This document shows positions 39,801 through 50,553 of a DNA stretch of 64,000 nucleotides, in pieces. Positions within the stretch are counted from its first letter, which is position 1. Each line of letters opens with the position of its first letter. The notes below the pieces were generated by a model. The model worked only from the letters and a program-made list of their open reading frames with translations. It did not search any database and was not told the DNA's origin. Made by a program: the position numbers and the translations under genes. The stretch spans positions 7,779,883 to 7,843,882 of the forward strand of contig NC_047081.1 of NCBI RefSeq assembly GCF_902459465.1. The letters run 5' to 3'. The DNA is from Asterias rubens. Its lineage: Eukaryota; Echinodermata; Asteroidea; Forcipulatida; Asteriidae.

Positions 39801-42103
39801 CTGCAACCTATCTCTGCGAAAGAAGTCAATAGGTCAATGTATCTTGTTGATTAGAAGCCGCATGATCACTGGCTGATTAGTTTGACCTTTTCTTGTGGCC
39901 GACGATGCGTAGAACTGTTATGCTTTTTCAGTCGCATCCTAGTGTCTTAATTTGAACCTTTAAAAACCTGAGACTCTTTTCTGTCTGGAACAGTGATCAT
40001 CGTCAACCCCGATGGTAAGACAAGAATGGAATCCGATCTTTCCGTATTAATTATTATGAGTCGCAATATTTGTGCAGTGAATAAAGAGCATAAAATATTG
40101 CGATCATTTGACATTAACAAAAAGTTGACATGAACACCACCAAGTTTGTTTGCATGTACCTTTTTAAATATAATGAAGTCTTCAAAAAGGCATGGCACAA
40201 ACTGTTCTCCTCCATTTTACTCAAGATGCTAAGAGTATCTTGTGAAATTTGCAAATTTTAAAAGAATGGACCTTAGGCCATTAACATCATCACGCCGCCA
40301 TCGTAGAGGTGAAATGGTAACGATACAATGGAAAAAGAAAATCTTGTATGCGCAGCACAAAGCGTGAGCCAATGACGACCTTCTTTTGACCTCTAGCCAA
40401 AGGCGCCCTTCTTAAATGACTTCCTGTGCATGAGATCTCTTCAAAACCATACTGCTGCTCCAGCCATCTCGTCAATTTTAGCAGGGAAGTTTTTAGGGAG
40501 GTGTCAAAATAATTGTGATCCAAAGTTGCAAAGCTCCTCTTAAGGTTGTTTCCAAGAACCTGCCGCTAATTTGAAATTGATGACATGTTTTCGTTTCCTA
40601 TATCTAGGGGAGATAACTCGCAGGGCGTTGCCATGTCAACAACTGAGAACCAACCATTAAGACATCAAGGCTCATCAAACCGGGATCCCGGTTACCATGG
40701 TAAGATGCACTTTGGTGAATTGACCTTTTTCCTGACATGGCTGTAGGTCTGTAATTGATTCACAAATGCAGTTAATTCTTGTTAAACTTGACTGCTGTGA
40801 TGGACTGCCTTGAATTATACCTTGAGTTACAAATAGAGAAGAATGATGATGGCCTCACGGTGATGATTTATTGAGTATCAATGACCAGCTACATTAAAGG
40901 CAGTGGACGCTATTGGTAATTGTCAAAGACTAGCCTTCACAGTTGGTGTATCTCAACATATGCATAAAATAACAAACCTGTGAAAATTTGAGCTCAATCG
41001 GTCATCGAACTTGCGAGATAATATAATGAAAGAAAAAAAAACACCCTTGTCACACGAAGTTGTGTGCGTTTAGATGGTTAATTTCGAGACCTCAAGTTCT
41101 AAATCTGAGATCTCGAAATCAAATTCGTGGAAAATTACTTCTTTCTCGAAAACTACGTCACTTCAGAGGGAGCCGTTTCTCACAATGTTTTATACTATCA
41201 ACCTCTCCCCATTACTCGTCACCGAGAAAGGTTTTATGCTAATAATTATTTTGAGTAATTACCAATAGTGTCCACTGCCTTTAAAGGCACTGGACACCTC
41301 TGGTAATTGTTAAAGACCAGTAATCTCCCGAGTGTATCCCAACATATCCACCAAAAAAAAGAAAATCTGTGAAAATTTAGACTTGATTGGTTGCAAGTGA
41401 ATAATGAGAGGAAAAACATCCTTGTTTCACAATTGTTTGTGCTTTTAGATGTCTAACAAAATTTTAATATTTGAGTGCGAAATTACCTCTTTCTAAAAAA
41501 ACTAAGTTACTTCAGAGGGAGCTGTAAGTTGTTTTGAGTAATGACCAATAGTGTCCGGTGCCTTTAATCGACATCATCTTTTCAAAATACTCTACTTTTT
41601 TCTTTTGTATCTTAGAATCAAACAATCACCGAAGAGGGGGATGGGGTCGTGGTGGGAGGTCACGCCCACCCTTTCATCCATCAAGGGGGAGGGGTATGTC
41701 TCAGTCACCGATGAGACCCCCTCAGTTCCAGGGACCTCCACCGGGACGGATTCAAGATCCGAGGCATTACCAAGCTTCATCTCATCAGCAGGGAGTATCT
41801 TATACTCCAGATCAGTATTCAGGTAATCCTAGTGGTGGTTATCCCCACGGTGACTTTGATTATTGGAGTCAATGGCAACAGGGCGGGTTCGGGAATCCGC
41901 CGTTTGGGAACCCGACACCACCCCAAGGACATCAACCTCCTCCTCAGCACTACGGGCACTTTCCATCTTCCGTACCTCTACCCCCCTTTGCACCTTACTC
42001 TTACCAACAACCACCTCCGTCATATTCGTACATGCAGTTCCCTCCCCCGCCCCCTCCTCCTCCCCCACCCCCACCCCCTCCTGGTCATCCAACACACAAT
42101 TAG
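33828..42103 (+). CDS. NAF1: H/ACA ribonucleoprotein assembly factor NAF1, 8 coding exons
   Basis: Nuclear chaperone that assembles H/ACA snoRNPs and telomerase RNP and is later replaced by GAR1. Exons: 33828-34333, 34611-34674, 34921-35014, 36437-36519, 37438-37598, 38429-38557, 40608-40699, 41616-42103; phases join to about 538 residues (human about 494). Seen: acidic N-terminus with a Ser/Asp/Glu-rich block (SSSSSSSSDDESETEEDSSS); the Gar1-like core from exon 3 to 6 with DLPKVELVD, IGEVSSVIGQLVVIQS, LFREDRQAIGVVFEVFGPV, PLYTVRFNS, MPVFFAP and YVFTQKLKQIKGSDASWEND; DFSDDEKE as in the human protein; then a basic KKKADKRKRQR tract, an RG-rich block and a Pro-rich C-terminus ending PPPP...GHPTHN. 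Start ATG follows an acceptor (CTTGAAG) by ten bases, implying an upstream non-coding exon. Confidence 0.95.
34440..34545 (-). repeat. tRNA-derived SINE copy in NAF1 intron 1
   Basis: Minus strand: TTGTGGCCGAGCAGTCTAC (A box region), 'gagctctggtgctgtcagcagcagagtgtgggttt' (B box partly lost). Confidence 0.6.
35164..35415. mobile_element. MITE with GGGTGCGTTCGATTAGCTT ends
   Basis: TGGGTGCGTTCGATTAGCTTCCC at the left is mirrored by AGCTAATCAAACGCACCCA at the right, 250 bp overall, with an internal CAAGTGACCCACT/GGGTGACCCG palindrome. No coding capacity. The terminal sequence is of hAT-like type; family assignment from memory. Confidence 0.85.
35944..36332. mobile_element. MITE family A copy in NAF1 intron 3
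   Basis: AAAGGCACTGAACACCTTTGG to CCAATAGTGTCCGGTGCCTTT, full length (~390 bp), TTAA word at each edge. Confidence 0.9.
36830..37370. repeat. Cluster of three 'CCCAATTTCATAGAGCTGCTTAGCA' repeat fragments
   Basis: Three head-to-tail partial copies of the same unit, each with 'ataccacatgtcataaatggtacatgtgacatggttgg' and 'ttattctgg'. Local tandem duplication of a dispersed repeat inside NAF1 intron 4. Confidence 0.75.
37780..37965 (+). pseudogene. Degraded LINE ORF2 C-terminal fragment in NAF1 intron 5
   Basis: Plus strand encodes IAPGLWKSLPEDLG followed by LFQQTVKIQLFTLAF and a stop, the xRLWNSLPxxL...FKxxLKTHLF pattern of LINE ORF2 termini. Upstream part is disrupted. Confidence 0.65.
37973..38335. 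mobile_element. MITE family B copy, decayed
   Basis: Starts TTAAAGGAACACGTTGCCTTGGATC, as in the complete copy at 45738-46129. Internal 'aaatacaatgatctacacaaatatgcctcgaaatt' and 'gtttacaggaaagtggg...' agree loosely. The right inverted end is not found. Confidence 0.6.
38595..38706 (+). pseudogene. Degraded LINE ORF2 C-terminal fragment in NAF1 intron 6
   Basis: Encodes MDSPHNILDLKDYKAFKTAI then KAHLRHFH and a stop, the 'NxLP..I.....FK..LK.HL' terminus of LINE ORF2. Confidence 0.55.
38959..39315. mobile_element. MITE family D copy
   Basis: TAAGGCCAAGTAAAAAAAGAAACATG at the left, AACATGTTTGTTTTTTTACTCGGCCTA at the right; interior matches 29347-29785. Confidence 0.85.
39370..39545 (-). repeat. 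tRNA-derived SINE copy in NAF1 intron 6
   Basis: Minus strand: GTAGCTGAGGGGTTCAGCAC, 'gagctctgatatttctgatcagcagagtgagggtttgagtc', then 'aaagcaagacacttggcc'. Same head and body as 60-165. Confidence 0.7.
40896..41283. mobile_element. MITE family A copy
   Basis: TTAA then AGGCAGTGGACGCTATTGG at the left; CCAATAGTGTCCACTGCCT then TTAA at the right. It contains the internal hairpin CGAGACCTCAAG...CTGAGATCTCG. Confidence 0.95.
41283..41566. mobile_element. Second MITE family A copy sharing the TTAA of the first
   Basis: AGGCACTGGACACCTCTGG to CCAATAGTGTCCGGTGCCT with TTAA at each side. The left TTAA is also the right TTAA of the neighbour, so one copy inserted at the edge of the other. The element ends 50 bases before the NAF1 last-exon acceptor. 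Confidence 0.9.
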
Positions 42104-42661
42104 AGACAACTGTCAATTAGAGACAACTGTTGGTTGACAGTAATTACAGAAATGTCTCGTACTTTTTCAATGCTGCTATAGAAACACAAATCTCTACATT
42201 TAGCGTCTCAATATAATTTCGCTTGGGTATTTTTGATTAACTCGGGAGTTGGTGATAGAACAGCGTCTGTTCCTTGCTGCTGATTGGTGTAGATGATTCA
42301 ATTTATAACTGATGCCCCCCCCCCCTACACGGGGCTTCAGTTAGTTGCCAATAATTATAAAAATGTGTTGTACTTTTACAATGCTTTGTAGATACACAAA
42401 TGCCCACATTTTATTGAGTTTTGTCTCAGTGTAAATTTTTAAGGGAAAACAATAGAAAGTTGCCTTACGTTTTGACCCTAACCGAGTCTTTCTCAAAGAG
42501 CTTAACAACAACACAACAAAGGTTAACAAGTACAAACAATGTATACTGTTATTACAAAAGAGCTTGAAATATATTTTTGCACGGATATATTTTGATTAAG
42601 TCGGAGTTGGTGGTAGAACAATGTCTGTGCCACGCTGCCGTTTATTGGTTTAGATAAATCA

Positions 42662-42744
42662 AATAAATATCTGACCCTCTTTATTCCTATTTGTCCTCTT
42701 CGTTTTGCTGGCCAATCTTTACTTACTGACCTCGGCAAAATAAA
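42662..42744 (+). promoter_or_regulatory. Candidate NAF1 poly(A) signals
   Basis: AATAAA at 42662-42667 and 42739-42744, about 560-640 bases past the NAF1 stop. The second is followed by T/G-containing sequence. Confidence 0.45.
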
Positions 42745-42754
42745 GTTTCTACAA

Positions 42755-42895
42755 AAGTCTATGCACTTTCAACTTCATTGCACCTTCATTATGGAATGAC
42801 ATACCGGTTGGTACATATTTACCAAGCTGACCTTGTCTGATTATTAAGGGGTTTTTAAAGTCTCATTTGTTTGATTCGTGTAACAAATAACTTAG
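42755..42895 (+). pseudogene. Degraded LINE ORF2 C-terminal fragment
   Basis: Encodes TFNFIAPSLWNDIPVGTYL, a stop, then IIKGFLKSHLFDSCNK and a stop: the APxLWNxIP...FLKSHLF terminal pattern of LINE ORF2. Confidence 0.65.
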
Positions 42896-42899
42896 CATA

Positions 42900-43267
42900 T
42901 TTCATTGTATTTTGTTAGGAACGATAATATTCCTACTTAAGTCTGATTTCCGCTCTTTTTTTTTTGCGTTTGAGAAAAATCAAACAAATTGTGATTGAAT
43001 AGTCTGAAAAGTCCATTGAAGATGTCACCTTGTGTACATTAAGATCAGCCCTCGTACTTGATAAAATATCGTTACTTTTTTCTAACGGCCAAATATCATT
43101 CATGCCTGTTTTGAGTTGGTGTGGAGGCTCCTGAGTTATGTGCTAAATGAAGTCTTGTGTATCATGAGTATTTCTAGACCCGTTGTATCGGCTACCATCG
43201 GTGAGGACAAACAACTAAAACGTGTACTTGCTTGCCATGCACAACTAGATACTGTTTAATAATGTAA
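42900..43267. other. No feature seen
   Basis: AT-rich sequence between the LINE tail and the tRNA-like array. No ORF, repeat end or regulatory motif stands out. Confidence 0.4.
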
Positions 43268-43933
43268 GATACTGATCCAGTGGTTAGACTGCAAAACTTG
43301 CCATCACAAGATTGTGGGTTCGAATCCTACCAAGCATAGCTGCTGATTTCACAATGCAAGAAGAAGTTATTTCATTTAGATACTGATCCAGTGGTTAGAC
43401 TGCAAAACTTGCCATCACAAGGTTGTGGGTTCGAATCCTACCAAGCATAGCTGCTGATTTCACAATGCAAGAAGAAGTTATTTCATTTAGATACTGATCC
43501 AGTGGTTAGACTGCAATACTTGCCATCACAAGGTTGTGGGTTCGAATCCTACCAAGCATAGCTGCTGATTTCACAATGCAAGAAGAAGTTATTTCATTTA
43601 GATACTGATCCAGTGGTTAGACTGCAAAACTTGCCATCACAAGGTTGTGGGTTCGAATCCTACCAAACATAGCTGCTGATTTCACAATGCAAGAAGAAGT
43701 TATTTCATTTAGATACTGATCCAGTGGTTAGACTGCAAAACTTGCCATCACAAGGTTGTGGGTTCGAATCCTACCAAGCATAGCTGCTGATTTCACAATG
43801 CAAGAAGAAGTTATTTCATTTAGATACTGATCCAGTGGTTAGACTGCAAAACTTGCAATCACAAGGTTGTGGGTTCGAATCCTCCCAAGCTAGCTGCTGA
43901 TTTCACAATGCAAGAAGAAGTTATTTCATTTAG
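43268..43933 (+). repeat. Six-copy 111-bp array of tRNA-like units with Pol III A and B boxes
   Basis: Units start at 43268, 43379, 43490, 43601, 43712 and 43823, exactly 111 bp each. Every unit has TGATCCAGTGG (10 of 11 matches to the A-box consensus) and, about 40 bases later, GGTTCGAATCC (perfect B box) within a good T-arm (GTGGG/CCTAC). The anticodon arm is poor (loop CCATCAC lacks U33) and the acceptor arms do not pair well, so these are tRNA-like or SINE-derived units and not ordinary tRNA genes. Copies differ at only a few bases. Confidence 0.9.
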
Positions 43934-44294
43934 TTTCTGAATCGCAATTTCTTGATTAGTGCAATTTATAATCATAGATGTTAAACCATCGTTGTGTGAG
44001 AGGTTGGCTGTTGCTAGCTTTTCCTTTAAACCCCCTTGTGATAGTTTACCGACAGGAAGATCGTTAAGACGGACAAAATTGTTGTTGTGTGCACAAGAAC
44101 TAGACTCAATTTGAAATTATAGCAACCTTTGTGCTATTTGCAATATTGCATCATCAATTTCTTTGATGAATTAATGCATATTGTATGGATTTTTATCTTC
44201 AAGTACGCGCCAATCCTCCAATCAGATTCGCAGAATGGAGTGGTGATAAAAACCTATATTGCATATTGTGTTCTATGTCACGCGCCAAGTTTGC

Positions 44295-44460
44295 TTGAAG
44301 ATAAATACGTTATCACAAGCGCGCTCGTAGAAATACGGAAAATGTAGCGCGTCTGCGTCCCATATCCAACTCGGCCTTCGGACTTGTGTGATATTGGACG
44401 CAGAAACGCTAAATTTTTCCGTATTCCACTCGCGCTTGTGTGATAACTTATTATGTATGC
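44295..44460. mobile_element. Foldback element
   Basis: ACGTTATCACAAGCGCGCTCGTAGAAATACGGAAAA...GCGTCCCATATCCAA is mirrored by TTGGACGCAGAAACGC...TTTTTCCGTATTCCACTCGCGCTTGTGTGATAAC. Confidence 0.85.
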
Positions 44461-44469
44461 GCTGAATTT

Positions 44470-45360
44470 GTCTGGGGTATTTTATTCCAAAGCAGTGGCA
44501 ATGCTGGTAGGTGTTCCCTAAACTTTATGAGTTTGTAAAGTCATGTGCAAGGTGTCTATGATTAAGTAACTTGTTTGTTCGGCCAATGATTGGCCAAACT
44601 AAAGCCCTGTATTGTTTACATCCGGAGCAGGTTGAATGTGGTCACTGTGTTTCCGCAGCAGGGGATCAACAGTGTGTAAATGTTAAATTCATTATGCTGA
44701 TTTCATCAAAATTTAGGGAAAAGTCCTGACTGCAGAAGCCAGCCTAATCCAATTATTGACCCAAGTTGATTTTGTATTTATTTGTATATCATTCGTTGTT
44801 GATCAGCTCAATTATCTTTTTTCCCAACCTTTAGTTTTTATTCAGTTTACAATGCAAAGTTTAATTTGCTTTGCGATTGGCTGTACTGGATGCAAATTCC
44901 CCCTTTAATAATAGGAAGTGACCTTTTTGAAGTTGTAAAAATAACCATTCGAGGAAATGGTGTCCAGGGGATTTGTCTTGAGTTCCATTCTGATAGAAGA
45001 GAAATAGTGGCGATTTCTCTAATCCCTTAAATCTCAATGCTTGTCCCTTTATCTGGTATTCTCACCAGTTGTATTATACCTAGGGGTAAAATGGGTGAAT
45101 CATAAAGGATGAAACAAAAAGAGAAAGACCTGGGAGTTTAGCCGGAGGAGATTTGAATCCTCTCTGAGAGACGTCTCTTGGGAGATGTCTTTAAATACTT
45201 CCGCGCGACTCTTGTCTTGCCTAGCTTAGCTAGCAGACTAGCATTCGAATCAATATTGCTCTGTTTTTACAACTGGCAGTTGAGAAATGGTCGTCACAGT
45301 CCCAAGTGAAAATATAACGAGGCATGGAGGAAAAAATAAGTTAATGTATAACAAGACTTA
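44470..45360. other. No gene seen
   Basis: No ORF of note and no splice-linked coding potential; no repeat recognised except TA-rich DNA. A short self-complementary CTCTGAGAGACGTCTCTTGGGAG occurs at about 45158. Confidence 0.35.
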
Positions 45361-45368
45361 TAAGGCTT

Positions 45369-45737
45369 AAAGGCAGTGGACACTATTGGTAATTACGTGT
45401 ACTCAAAATAATTATTAGCATAAAAACTTTCTTGGTGACGAGTAATGGGGAGAGGTTGGTGGTATAACACATTGTGAGAAACGGCTCCCTCTGAAGAAGT
45501 AATTTTTCACGAATTTGATTTCGAGACCTCAAGTTTAGAACTTGAGGTCTCGAAAATCGAGCATCAGAAATCACACAAATTCGTGTGACGGAGGGTGTTT
45601 TTTCTTTCATTATTATCTCGCAACTTCGACGACTGATTGAGCTCAAATTTTCACAGGTTTGTTATTTTATGCATTTGTTGAGATACACCAACTGTGAAGA
45701 CTAGTCTTAACAATTACCAATAGTGTCCACTGTCTTT
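45369..45737. mobile_element. MITE family A copy
   Basis: TTAA then AGGCAGTGGACACTATTGG; ends CCAATAGTGTCCACTGTCT then TTAA. The internal inverted pair GAGACCTCAAG...CTTGAGGTCTC is nearly perfect. Confidence 0.95.
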
Positions 45738-46129
45738 AAAGGAACACGTTGCCTTGGATCGGTCGAGATGGTCTTTGAAAAGCGTTAGTAACCGTTTGTT
45801 ATAGAATGCAAAGATGTTTTAAAAGTAGAATACAATGATCCACACACAATTGCCTCGAAATTGCGTGGTTTCCTTTTACTTTGCGAACTGACTCGGTTGT
45901 CCATTTATTGGAGTCACAAATTTGACTCCCATAAATGGCCGACCGTGTCTGTCGACGAGGTACACACTTTGGGTACAAGGAAAACCACGCATTTTTCGAG
46001 TGATACTAATTGTGTGGATCATTATATTCTACTTTTAAAATATCTTTCTTATCATTTGCATTTCATAACAAACGGTCACAAATGCTTTTCTAAGACCAAC
46101 TCGACCGATCCAAGGCAACGTGTTCCTTT
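45738..46129. mobile_element. MITE family B, complete copy
   Basis: Inverted ends AGGAACACGTTGCCTTGGATCGGTCGAG and CTCGACCGATCCAAGGCAACGTGTTCCT, with TTAA at both sides; the left TTAA is shared with the neighbouring family A copy. Sub-terminal arms are also complementary (AACCGTTTGTTATAGAATGCAAA). No coding capacity. Confidence 0.95.
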
Positions 46130-47470
46130 AACTTGGATCGAAAGTCATTCAATTATGCAGCATGAGCTATTTCTTTCGCTGTTATTGCTTGCAATCTCGT
46201 CTTGACATTTGACCTTGTGTATGTAATAGGAACATAGTGAGCTTAAGTTACTGCCTTTTTATTTCAAGTGTTGTTTGTGCATCTTCCCACGCCATCATGA
46301 AACAGATTTATAGAGACTTTAAAGTTCATAGTTTGGTTTATAATTTTATTCCGACAGTCAACCCCGAGCCAAAAAACACAACGGCGTCAATAAAGCACAA
46401 AACTAACATAAAACAGTGGTTTCATTCTGAAACGCTGGTGGCAGTAAACACAGTTGTTCGCTATGTGTTTCTCTGTAGGACCGATTCAGAAATTGATGGA
46501 AACATGGGTGTGTGTGTGTGGGGGGGGGGGGGGGGGAGGAAGTAACGTGCCAATATCGCCTCAAATGGGCCTCGTTTCGTTTGAAATGACAACACTCGCA
46601 TTGTTGGTTTTGCTCTTTTATTCTTATAGTCGGTTATTATTTAATACTTGATGAATTTTAAATCAAAAGCATTCATTGTAGTTAATTTTTTGTTTCTTGT
46701 TGATTTTATTTTGAAGTGTTTGTCAGTGTCATGTTCAATGTGTCTTCAATTGAAGTCAAAACATTCACGACAAATTAAATAAACACAGAGAATTATTTTT
46801 ATTTCAGTATCTTGTTTCAGTTGATTTTGTTTTTATTTTAAAGCTTTCAATCGAATTGTGTTACTGTTGATTTAATTTCATTTTAAGTTGTTCATTTCAA
46901 ATTTGTTTTAGTTGATTTTATTTCATTTTAAACTACTATATGAACCCATAGCTTCTAACCCTATAAAACATTGATCTGGAAGAACTTTTCTTTTGGAGGC
47001 CAAATTTTCCTATATACGTACTTTGTTTTCACTGTTTATAAATATTCGTAAGTCATTGCCCGAGAAATGGTTTCTCACCGTTGAGAATTGAACTTGTGAT
47101 GTTGACTTATGCAAGCGCGTAGAGTGAGAACTTTCTAGTATTTGCTCAGTTTACATCAATATTGATTCTACAAGCCGTGGCACTTCCCTCCTCGGAGAAA
47201 TTTTAAATATAAGACATTTAAACCCTACACATCCATTGTATTGTCCGCTTTCGCAATCCCTTTTCCAACAATGTGACAAGGAAGAAGTAACGTCACTCTC
47301 AAAAACCGTCCTTAAAAACCAGCTCGACTTTCAGTGGCCTATTCTTCTCTGTGATTTGCGTCATTTTTTTTTTTTTTTAGACCGCAACCAATTTGATTCG
47401 TTTGTTGTTCCTTAATGGGGCTTCGCTTACCAACATGTAATGTAATTAGCCCGTAAAAGAGTATAAAAGC
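46130..47470. other. No gene seen
   Basis: Contains a G tract at 46519-46537 after a TG run, and several 'gttgattttatttcattttaa' near-repeats at about 46690-46935. That is a short degenerate tandem of TTGATTTTATTT-like units. No coding evidence. Confidence 0.4.
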
Positions 47471-47479
47471 TTGTATGAC

Positions 47480-48105
47480 TGTTAAACCCCAGCACAAAGG
47501 AACGGCACAATGTGCGATAATGACTTTATGTAGTGGCTACTCCCACGTCCAAAACAATTTCCAAAAGCACATCGCACAAATAAGTTCCATAATGGCTACT
47601 CCCACGTCAAAAACAAATACATATACTCAATACCAAAAACATAAAAGGATGCCTCAAAATGCAATCAAAGATGTTAAAGTTGCTTGAACTCGCAAATGAC
47701 TTTCACATTGACTGGCCCCGACATCCAAAAACAATAACCAAAATACACAACACGCGTAATAGTTGCTACCCCACGTCCAAAACAAATGCCAAAAACGTTG
47801 ACGCTTATGACTTCCGGTGGCTACACCCCACGTCCAAAACAAATCCCAAATACATAAAACGCGAAAATGTTTCAGTGTTTCGCGTCCAAAACAAATACCT
47901 CATTACATTAAACGCGACAAAGACTTTCATAGTGGCTAGTCCAAAACAAATATACCAAAAATACATTAAACGCGCAAATGACTTTCATAGTGGTTACCCT
48001 CACGTCCAGAACAAATACCACATTACAGTAAACGCGATAATGACCCTCATAGTGGCTACCCCCACGTCCAAAACAAATACCGAATACATAAAAGGTTACC
48101 TCGCC
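47480..48105. repeat. Degenerate ~60-bp tandem repeat ('GTGGCTACCCCCACGTCCAAAACAAATAC')
   Basis: CACGTCCAAAACAAAT-like text recurs at about 47543, 47604, 47773, 47830, 47880, 47935, 48003 and 48065, alternating with 'cattaaacgcgacaatgactttcat'. Spacing and sequence vary, an old minisatellite. Confidence 0.8.
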
Positions 48106-48274
48106 AAATACTAAATTTGCGTATTAGATAGCAAACCTCTTTCCTAGCCAGATATCCGGTACGCATTATACTGGATATTGTTTACTTGCTGGAACCTGAC
48201 GTGACGTGAATCAAGCCACGCTCTGAAAGTACCCGCCGTATAATGGTTTGAAATACAATAAGAGTACGACTGTT

Positions 48275-48652
48275 AAAGGCACTGGACACTATTGGTAATT
48301 GTCATAGACTAGTCTTCACAGTGGGTGTTTCTCAACATATATGCATAAAATAACTAACCTGGGAAAATTTGAGCTCAACCAGTCATCGAAGTTGCGAGAT
48401 AATAATGAAAGAAAAAACGCCCTCGTCACATGAAGTTGAGTGCGTTTAGATGGTTGATTTCGAGACCTCAAGTCCTAAATCTGAGGTCTCGAAATCAAAC
48501 TCGTGGAAAATTACTTCTTTCTCAAAAACTATGCCACTTCAGAGCGAGCCGTTTCTCACAATATTTTATACCATCAACCTCTCCCCGTTACCAAGTAAGG
48601 TTTTATGCTAACAATTATTTTGAGTAATTATCAATAGTGCCCACTGTCTTTA
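48275..48652. mobile_element. MITE family A copy
   Basis: AAAGGCACTGGACACTATTGG to TCAATAGTGCCCACTGTCTTT, flanked by TTAA. Confidence 0.9.
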
Positions 48653-49642
48653 AGCTATTTAGAATGGGGATATCAACTCTGCCGAACCCTGGATAGCTAG
48701 GGGTCGCGGTGTGCCTTGGTGCAGGGAGATCAAGAAGAAATCAACCCCCAGTATTCAGAGTAACTAAAGGGGGGATATTATGCCGAGGGCTTCGTGCTCA
48801 GAATGTTATCTTGAGCCATGTGAAATGACTTTTTCAAAAGACATGAGAGTCTATGAGGTTTCCTTAACTCCCGTTTTGCCTACAGCAAAACAAGCCTCGG
48901 GTTGGAGCACAGTAGAAACTTGATCTTATAAATTAATTTGACACATTCAACCGATCATCTCGCCTTTGTAAGGCAATACCTTTGTTTTTGGAGCCGTTCG
49001 AATGTTTTATTCCTATAACTAATAGATGAACACAATTAAACTAGCATCTGATTTTTTTTTCTTCAAAATGTGGTTGCGTTTTTGAGATATAAAGCTTTCT
49101 CAGACTCAAACCTGGGGCTAAACAACTCATATCTTTTTCTTTTGACGTGAAATGTTTATCGAAAAGCTTTATACCATCTGAAGCTGCTGTAGGTTTATCC
49201 ATTGGTATTTTATTGTCATTAATTTTAAGAGTTGATAATACGCATACCTTACCTTTTATTGTAATGTCAGTAAACGAACTCGCCTAATGAATGGTTATCA
49301 ATTTAGTAACCCTAACGCCAGCCCTGTGTTTCTTTGGTTATTAGTATCTGTTCATGGACAGTGGTTCCCCTGTTGTTTTTACACTACATGTACGAGTGTC
49401 ATATACTTAGCTGTGACACTGATGATATTGTGCATAAATTCTCATTAGTGGGCAAATTGTCTCTTGACGAAAAATGAGCTGTCTGATGTGATTTATGGAA
49501 TATTATTACATTGAACAATATTATTCTGGGGAAAAAAAATCTCGGTCGATATGCGTTAGCCAGTATCAACTGAGACACTCTGAACGGTCAGTGATACTTA
49601 TCAATTATCAGTTTTCAACTTACTAATACTACTGGACACTTT

Positions 49643-49994
49643 AAAGGCTTATGAACACTATGGGTATTATACTAAAAAATGATACGTAAAATAATGTTTA
49701 CCAATAAAACTTACTTGGTAAAGAGCAATGGAGAGCTGTTGACGGTAAAACATTGTGAGAAACGGCTCCCACTGAAGTAAACGTAGTTTTCGAGAAAGAG
49801 GTAATTTCTTACTCAAATAGTAAAAAGCTTCAGACCTGAAGTCTAAAAGCACACAAGTTTTGTGCAAAACAAGTTCGATGACCAATATTAAGTCAAAATG
49901 TTCACAGATTTGTTTTTAAATTTGTATGCATAGTTTGGGATACACCAGGTTTGAGAACGGTCTTCAACATTTGCCAAAGCTGTCCAGTGCCTTT
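49643..49994. mobile_element. MITE family A copy, diverged ends
   Basis: AAAGGCTTATGAACACTATGG at the left and CCAAAGCTGTCCAGTGCCTTT at the right; interior 'aacggctcccactgaagtaaacgtagttttcgagaaagagg' is typical of the family. Confidence 0.8.
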
Positions 49995-50553
49995 CAGTTG
50001 TAGACTAGATTTTCATGATGAGGAGAGGTGATATCTTGCATAAATATTTTCCCACTTGCCCCTAAGACTTCACGTTTTTATCTCCCGGGCTAAACGCCAT
50101 TGTGTTCCACCCCCTCGCCTGGGCCGAAACGCTCTTTGTCCGGCAGTTAATATTGACACGTATATGGCCTCAATACATGTATTTTTTTTTTTTTATGTGG
50201 TTTATCAATAATAAAAAAAAACACCGCAAATATCTTGAGGGGAGGTTTCTAACTTCCTAATAATAAACTAACATGATGATGAAGTTTTGCCTTCTTTAAT
50301 ATACAATCTTCAAGATGTTGAGTTTGCAGATTTTTGCGCGGGAAAAAAAGGCAATTTCCGCCATGCAGCTGTAATGATTCAGATCTATTTGCTGGTTTTT
50401 GAGTGTGGGAATTTTTTAATTGAAATTAAAGACGTCTGCCGATTATTATTAATATTATTTTTTTTTTTGACTTAATGTTGTTTGGAGGGGATAGGGCAGG
50501 TTATTTACATATTTTCACTACCAACTGTTTCTCATCTTATCAAAATACGAGTT

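Noticed and set aside
33818-42103. Alternative identity of the NAF1 gene as GAR1
   Set aside because: The protein has the shared Gar1-like core, but also the long acidic N-terminus, DFSDDEKE and GSDASW motifs and Pro-rich tail that mark NAF1; GAR1 is about 200 residues with terminal GAR domains.
43268-43933. Calling the six units genuine tRNA genes
   Set aside because: Box A and B are good, but the anticodon loop lacks the invariant U33 and the acceptor stems do not pair, so no isotype can be assigned.
43268-43933. CRISPR-like array
   Set aside because: The whole 111-bp unit is repeated with no variable spacer, and the host is a eukaryote.
45383-46205. ORFs of 80-115 codons (45383-45646, 45861-46205)
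   Set aside because: They lie entirely within MITE families A and B and recur as fragments in other copies; non-coding element sequence.
47659-48114. 151-codon plus-strand ORF
   Set aside because: It is created by the degenerate ~60-bp tandem repeat; unit length is irregular and no domain is present.
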